Below, in pieces: positions 59,020 through 64,000 of a DNA stretch of 64,000 nt. The first letter of the stretch is position 1; the number at the start of each line of letters is the position of its first letter. The position numbers were made by a program, and so were the translations under genes. The DNA comes from Nephrocerus scutellatus. Lineage: Eukaryota > Arthropoda > Insecta > Diptera > Pipunculidae. The notes beneath the pieces are model-generated. The model did not search any database, had not been told where the DNA came from, and was given only the letters and a program-made list of their open reading frames with translations. The stretch covers positions 90,170,965 to 90,234,964 of the forward strand of contig OX352765.1 of assembly GCA_947095585.1 (NCBI GenBank), in the 5' to 3' direction.

Positions 59020-60000
59020 GTACACGTAGTGCACAATATGCACTGAAAGAACGAGCTAGATACAGTATCTAGTCTGCCTTTTTAGATAGACAAAGTACAG
59101 ATACAGATATATGATACAAAAAGTACTTTCAAAAACATTAAAGATACTAATGAATATCCACATAGAGCTATTAGTAAAGGACATCCTGACAAGAGAACAA
59201 TTTCTTCATAGAATCTAAAACATTCCCACCGTCTTTAGTGGATTCTATAAAGATATATACCGCACCGAGATAACAATTTTGATATCTTGACATATTAGGT
59301 ACAAATATAACTTTCGAAAACATTATAGATAGTAATTAATATCCACATAGAGCTATTAGTAAAGGGCATTCTGATAAGAGAATAATTTCTTCATAGAATC
59401 TACAACATTCCCACCTTTTTTAGTGGATTCTATAAAGATAAATACAACGCCGAGATACTAAAAGTGAAACAATTTTGATATCTTGAGATATAAGATACAA
59501 ATAGTGTTTTGAAAATAGTAATAGTAGTTAATATCCAGATATAGTTATTAGTAAACGGTATCCTGATAAGAGAACACCATTCCTACCGTCTTTCATTTTT
59601 ATATCTTGAGATATTAGATACAAATAGTACTTTCGAAGACCTTATTATCAGTAATTAACACCCACATAGAGGTTTTAGTTAAGAGCATCCTGACAAGATT
59701 TCTTATAGAATCTTAAATACTCCTACCCTCTTTAATTGATTCTATAAAGATATATACCGCGCCCAGATACTAAAATTGAAACAATTTTTATATCTTGAGA
59801 TATTACATACAAATATAATTTGCAATACATAATAGGCAATAATTAATATCCCCGAAGATTTGTTACTAACGACCATCCTAAAGAGAACAATTTCTTAAGA
59901 TAGCTACAACGATCCTATCATCTTTATTTAGATAATCAAAAACCCTATAAAGATACATACCGCGCTCAGATACTTAAGGTGAAGCAATTTTGATATATCC
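59020..60000 (+). repeat. Satellite-like tandem array, about 187-bp unit
   Basis: Five units are marked by AATATCCACATAGAGCTATTAG-type blocks ending at 59160, 59345, 59537, 59664 and about 59853. Each is followed by ACAATTTCTTCATAGAATCT, CATTCCCACCNTCTTT, GATTCTATAAAGATA, ACCGCGCCSAGATACTAAA and TGATATCTTGAGATATTAGATACAAAT. One unit has lost about 60 bp. Confidence 0.85.
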
Positions 60001-61130
60001 TTTCAAAAACGTTGCGAATAAAATCCGTTTTCCATCTTATAAGTCCACTGCTATACAGAATATGTATCCTAGATCGTGTTTTTTGTGTTCGAATAAATTT
60101 TAATTGAGTATCCAATAAGCATAATCAATCAAATTCACAATATCACTTTTTCCACACTCGATCGAAAGCAATTTTCGCGGAAACAAAACAATTCGTTTTC
60201 ATTCTTAATATTACAAACTACTTTTTTTGCGATCGAGCAAACGAACTATCGTCGTCGATACGTCGTCGGGCTACGGCGCTTGGAATATATCTTGCGCATT
60301 TTCGCGTCATCAGTACGGATCGAGTACACAATCTCATAGGAAAACCGATATTTCACACACTTAGAGTAAACAATAAGACGGATTGATTCTTCATCGATAG
60401 ACCGGGATTGATAATGAAAGATATTTTAAGAGCGAGAGATCTATACACAACACCAGCCCGCACGATCGCAAGAATACAACTAAACTGAAAATAATTATGG
60501 AATGGTTTGCTTTACTTTGGTGGATGAGTGAAAACCTGGTCGGTTCAATGTTGATATTGAGTGAGTTTCATTTTGAGTAGTAAGAATTGAGAAACGTGGA
60601 AGCCATAAGCGGAGAGAAATATGTGGTGTGATGGTATTGTCGTTGTCGTATAGAGAAGAAGTGCTTTGCGATTCGAGAATGCGATCCAGAGAGAAAAAGG
60701 CATATTGATGCATTCGATGGTAAGAGGGGAGAGAAAAAAAATTAAAGAATGCAGAGACTAAGGCTCAGCCATAATGCACTTTCGCCCCCAAACGACAGTA
60801 TCAAAACTGGTTTTCATGAGAAAATTTGACAGTTTTGACATTAACATAAGTGTGCGAAAGTTCCTTATGGTTGACATTAGATCGCACTTTCGTAAGTCGG
60901 CGATTATTTAAAATTTAATTATTTTTTTGAGTGTCAGTTTGATTTGCAGGGAAAAATCATAGGAAAGTTGCCTGATATTGGCCGACCGATATCGACGATA
61001 TTTTTGAGATTCTATCGGCAGCTCATTTCAGTTCTGCACTTGAAGCCACAATAACAACACAAGGTTTGGAAAGAAAAATAAAAATATAAAATAGTAATAG
61101 AGTGCGCCATTTCTAGATTCTGCTGTTTAC
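60001..61130. other. Non-coding, a GC-richer part at 60170-60310
   Basis: Nothing recognised. The short segment with CGTCGTCGATACGTCGTCGG (60250-60269) is CG-richer than its surroundings. Confidence 0.35.
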
Positions 61131-61139
61131 TCCCTGCAC

Positions 61140-61775
61140 ATAACCTAGCGGTTCTGACGGTAGATATACACGTCCCCGTGTAGGGTCCAGCTGCATCTTA
61201 ACATATTTATGGTTAGGGAGCGGGGCTCTACCACGGAAAATAAGTAGGGCCGCGGGTATTTAGAGTATGCTCGGGATGGGTAATGTCTTCGTACTTAGCG
61301 ACTCAAAAAGGGCTACTAGTATTTAGAGAAATTTTTTTGGGTAACTCTTCGTATTTAGTAGCTCATTTCGTACACCGTATGACCTGTTGAGTGTCTAGAA
61401 TAATTATTATTCTATGCGGCCTTGAGCTGCTTGCTTTAGAGCCCTAGTGGTAAATGATGTGTTTCGAGGTTCCGAACGATTGTGCTGCCAGGGTCCGCTT
61501 TGCAACCGCCGGAGGAGCTCTGAAGAAACAAAGATCATTGATACCAGATCTCACCAAGATATCTTTTGGTGCCACGGGAGTTGTCTGTACCCAACGGACC
61601 AGGTTTGACCGTGAGGTTGACCGAGTCTGAGGACAACTATGGCTGCGGACCCCCAGTTCGTTCTGGGAATGTAACTTTACTCTCGAAAGGGGGAATTCCT
61701 GGCGGGAATAGTTATGAGCAGCTTAATGGCGAAAGCCGGCGTAAGCGCGGGTTCGTGCCACTCCAATGATGATGC
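61140..61775 (+). mobile_element. R1/LOA-like LINE leader unit, solitary copy
   Basis: Colinear with 10850-11418: GGGTCCAGCTGCATC, TTAGCGAC...GGGCTACTAGTATTTAGAG, CTCTTCGTATT, TTCGAGGTTCCGAACGAT, GTGCTGCCAGGGT, CCACGGGAGTTGTCTGT, GGCGAAAGCCGG. It stops at CCAATGATGATG, just before the TACTCTTCCCG of the other copies. No ORF follows. Confidence 0.7.
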
Positions 61776-61884
61776 AGAGAGCGACCAATACTCGACGATT
61801 AACAAATATCTATGTCTTTATTGTCTGGCAAATTTTGACTACAAACCTATTTTATGCTTAAACAAAGGCTTTCCAGGCTATATT

Positions 61885-61899
61885 CCCCCCCCCCCCCCC
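61885..61899 (+). repeat. Poly-C run
   Basis: Fifteen consecutive C, unusual for this AT-rich window. Confidence 0.9.
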
Positions 61900-61909
61900 A
61901 CAGAACACT

Positions 61910-62535
61910 AGAGTAATAGCTTTATACCGTAAATCGAGGATGTGTAATTCTTCACTGAAAGCTCCAAGCTAGCGTCTGCTGTCAAAAACCAAAAGTAAGC
62001 ATTTTCGTTCGTCTTCCGGACTTTTATCGCGTTTACCAGGCTGAGGTGATAGCGATTAAGGAGGCAAACATAATATAAAATCAACAACAGAGGTTGTAGA
62101 TGGTCAAAGAGCAATCAAGAATCGGTCTCACTAACGTCTAGCGTGGCGTTGATCTTCTACCACGCATATCTTAAGGAGATGAGACATCCGTATAGTGTTG
62201 GTCCATAGTCACGCTTACATTGAGGAAACTACAAGACAGACGTGTTGGCTAGAATTGGCAAAAATCTCCAACTGCTACCGGAAATGGCAAATGTGGGAAT
62301 GCCGTTAATGCTTCGGAAAGAGGCGAAAACATTAACAGAAAATTTAAGCCAAACAAGTATGACCAAGGCTGGACTTGAGATGCTCTGGACCACTGATGAC
62401 ACCAAAAAAACACTGCGTTTTGCGGAGAAAAAGAAGGAAGGAAGACGTAGCACTTGGCAGGCAAAAACTATTGGGCTACTACATTATGAAGAACTTTTAT
62501 CAGATATCGATAGCTGTATAACTGTATAACGAAAA
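61910..62535 (+). mobile_element. LINE RNase H remnant
   Basis: Shifted frames show an RNase H region: a YQAEVIAIKEAN helix (about 62035-62070), VDGQRAIK (about 62096) and HAYIEET near 62212. An open frame (62242-62529) follows with ARIGKNLQLLPEMANVGMPL and the tether-like RFAEKKKEGRRS, then a stop. It is the post-RNase H region of a Jockey/R1-group LINE. No intact gene. Confidence 0.6.
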
Positions 62536-62569
62536 AAAGTAACCAATTTTTAATGCACTTCCCAAAGCC

Positions 62570-62700
62570 CAATTTTATTGAAACTTTGCTCACACGTGAC
62601 AACACTTTCTATTAAAATTTGGCACCGATCGGGCTCCGAGGTCGGAGGCTTCCGTACAAATTTTTTTAACAAACACGCCATATAGCGGCATAAGATCATG
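62570..62700 (-). repeat. Dispersed repeat D2 (inverted piece)
   Basis: CACACGTGACAACACTTTCTATTAAAATTTGG is the reverse complement of the AATTTAATATAGAAAGTGTTGTCATTAGAG block at 5029-5060. Confidence 0.5.
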
Positions 62701-62863
62701 CCATACTACAATGACTGTATGCCTGTGTGTGTGCAACGCTGCATAGTGCTTCGCATGTGTTTTTATTTTTTACAGTGGATTACTTTTTTTTATTTTGGGT
62801 TACTAGAGAATTTACATAAAAAATTTAATTTTCATGGGCTGGTTTTTTTTACTTTAAAATGAA

Positions 62864-62990
62864 ATGAAGTGAAATGAAATGAAATGAAATGAAATGAAAT
62901 TAAATGAAATGAAATGAAATGAAATGAAATGAAATGAAATGAAATGAAATGAAATGAAATGAAATGAAATGAAATGAAATGAAATGAAAT
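62864..62990. repeat. (GAAAT)n pentanucleotide microsatellite
   Basis: About 25 consecutive GAAAT units with two variants (GAAGT at the start, TAAAT at about 62900). The minus frame encoding repeated FISFH is an artefact of it. Confidence 0.95.
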
Positions 62991-63770
62991 AAAAAAAAGT
63001 CTTACAGATACAGTGTGGTCCTAGAGGGCTTACGTTCAGATTTATTTGCCACCTCAAATTTGCAATTGAAAACTCGACATGTTTGCACGACTGGCAGCAT
63101 TACAAAAATTAGAAGTGTTATGTACGATTTGCAGCATCCCACATTACAAATATGAGAGATATTTTACTTGCGTATTTGAGTCAAGAGAGATTTGTTGTTA
63201 TAGACTCTTTTCTATACACTTCACTGGACTAACGTTTTTCTGGATTTACTTAGAACTAAGTTTTTCTACGAAAAAGAAAACTCAAGACTCGTGAAAAACA
63301 GAGCTAAGAGTTTCTCTGTGTATCTAAAATCTCAGATCACATATCTAATATCTGAGAGATTTATGTTCCAACTTTATTTTTAGATATTGAGCACGATTGA
63401 CACGATATGCTTGATACTCTGCGTAACTGGTTTTCTGCACACCCACTTCAATGTGTACACTGTCAGTCTGTCACTGTACATTGTAGTGTCGTATTGTCTA
63501 CAATGAGCGCTACAGAAGAGCCGCACCAAAGAATGTGTTTGAGTAACTTTAGAGTATAACAAAACAGCTCACAATCTCAGCACGTTACTTAAAAAACATG
63601 AACCCATGAACCAACCCTGCTGTTGTTCTTATACGACTAACAACTGGATACTGCTGAGAGCCAGCAGGAACAAACAACAACAAATGGAGTGAAAGCGAAA
63701 ATTCCACATCCGCATGCACACCCGTTCTTTCTAAATAACAATCTAGTTAGTACCTGGACGAAGTCGCTAA
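62991..63770. other. Non-coding
   Basis: Nothing recognised. Confidence 0.35.
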
Positions 63771-64000
63771 TCAGGATAGATGGATAAAACTGGAAACGAG
63801 TCTTGACGTTGGTCGCTGCTGGTCGCGTTCTCGTCGTTGTTTATCTGATTGACTGCGCGAACTGAACAACAACAGAGAACAGAATATATCTACCAACAAC
63901 ACCAGCAGGCAGCAGCAGCATAACGAGGCAACAACAAACATGGCCAAGTTGAATCGACGGGGCACCTTGTTGGAGAGCTTGTTGCTCGCGGGCACCCTGT
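63771..64000 (-). CDS. Possible exon entering from the right edge
   Basis: The minus frame is open from the window edge to 63771. It contains KVPRRFNLAMFVVASLCCCC, then a hydrophobic stretch to SLLLFSS, then a basic-polar tail. An internal ATG would start a signal-anchor-like segment. On the minus strand a GTAGAT sequence about 110 bases from the edge (after CTGGTGTTGTTG) could be a splice donor. The Cys/Leu run partly reflects CAG/CAA triplet repeats. It could be a first exon of fz2 or of a neighbour, or chance. I cannot name it. Confidence 0.2.
   Translation of the reverse strand, partial: RVPASNKLSNKVPRRFNLAMFVVASLCCCCLLVLLVDIFCSLLLFSSRSQSDKQRRERDQQRPTSRLVSSFIHLS

Noticed and set aside
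62854..63057. Minus-strand frame of FISFH repeats
   Set aside because: Pure product of the GAAAT microsatellite.

Overview
The window looks like euchromatic DNA of a higher (cyclorrhaphan) fly. It holds one clearly recognisable host gene, the Wnt receptor frizzled2 (fz2), on the minus strand at the left end. The protein is colinear with Drosophila Fz2 as I remember it: cysteine-rich domain, glycine linker, seven membrane segments, KTxxxW motif and a histidine-rich tail ending in SHV. The rest is AT-rich non-coding DNA full of microsatellites, minisatellites and decayed transposons. I cannot name the species.

fz2 layout, read on the minus strand: a good 3' splice site at about 3415-3450 opens an exon with about 210 bases of 5' UTR (3205-3414). 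The intronless coding region follows (3204-1126), ending in a UGA-C stop. The same frame then stays open for another 153 codons (1125-667) to a UAG. This is the most interesting protein-level signal in the window and a candidate for programmed stop-codon readthrough. The 3' UTR runs off the left edge. Everything to the right of 3415 is best explained as fz2 5' intron and/or upstream sequence. No upstream fz2 exon or promoter could be fixed.

The 60 kb to the right is mostly a graveyard of non-LTR retrotransposons, all broken: a Jockey-like endonuclease/RT copy at 6.8-9.57 kb with a second LINE nested in it and flanked by a 13-bp target duplication; an R1/LOA-like family at 10.4-12.45, 33.36-34.58 and 61.1-61.8 kb; an RNase H-bearing family at 15.2, 21.0-22.5, 24.2-25.2, 26.15-28.43, 30.4-31.2, 39.0, 44.4, 50.5, 54.4 and 61.9 kb, three copies of which end in TTAGG/TAACC repeats; CR1-like RT at 39.3 and 46.5-47.6 kb; and an RTE-like copy at 49.0-50.45 kb. 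There is also a PIF1/Helitron-type helicase fragment (45.1-45.7 kb), a deleted mariner transposase (45.9-46.1 kb, minus) and a possible tRNA-derived SINE (40.8 kb).

Tandem repeats punctuate this: a 57-bp minisatellite at four places, a 2.1-kb array rich in AGGTCA/GTCAAAGGT (36.66-38.78 kb), an ATAGATAC-type array (53.75-55.64 kb) split by LINE DNA that carries a perfect 58-bp inverted repeat, a satellite of about 187 bp (59.1-60.0 kb), and a pentanucleotide array (62.86-62.99 kb). No CRISPR, rRNA or bacterial-type operon is present. I found no intact mobile-element gene and no convincing second host gene; a possible exon touches the right edge on the minus strand.
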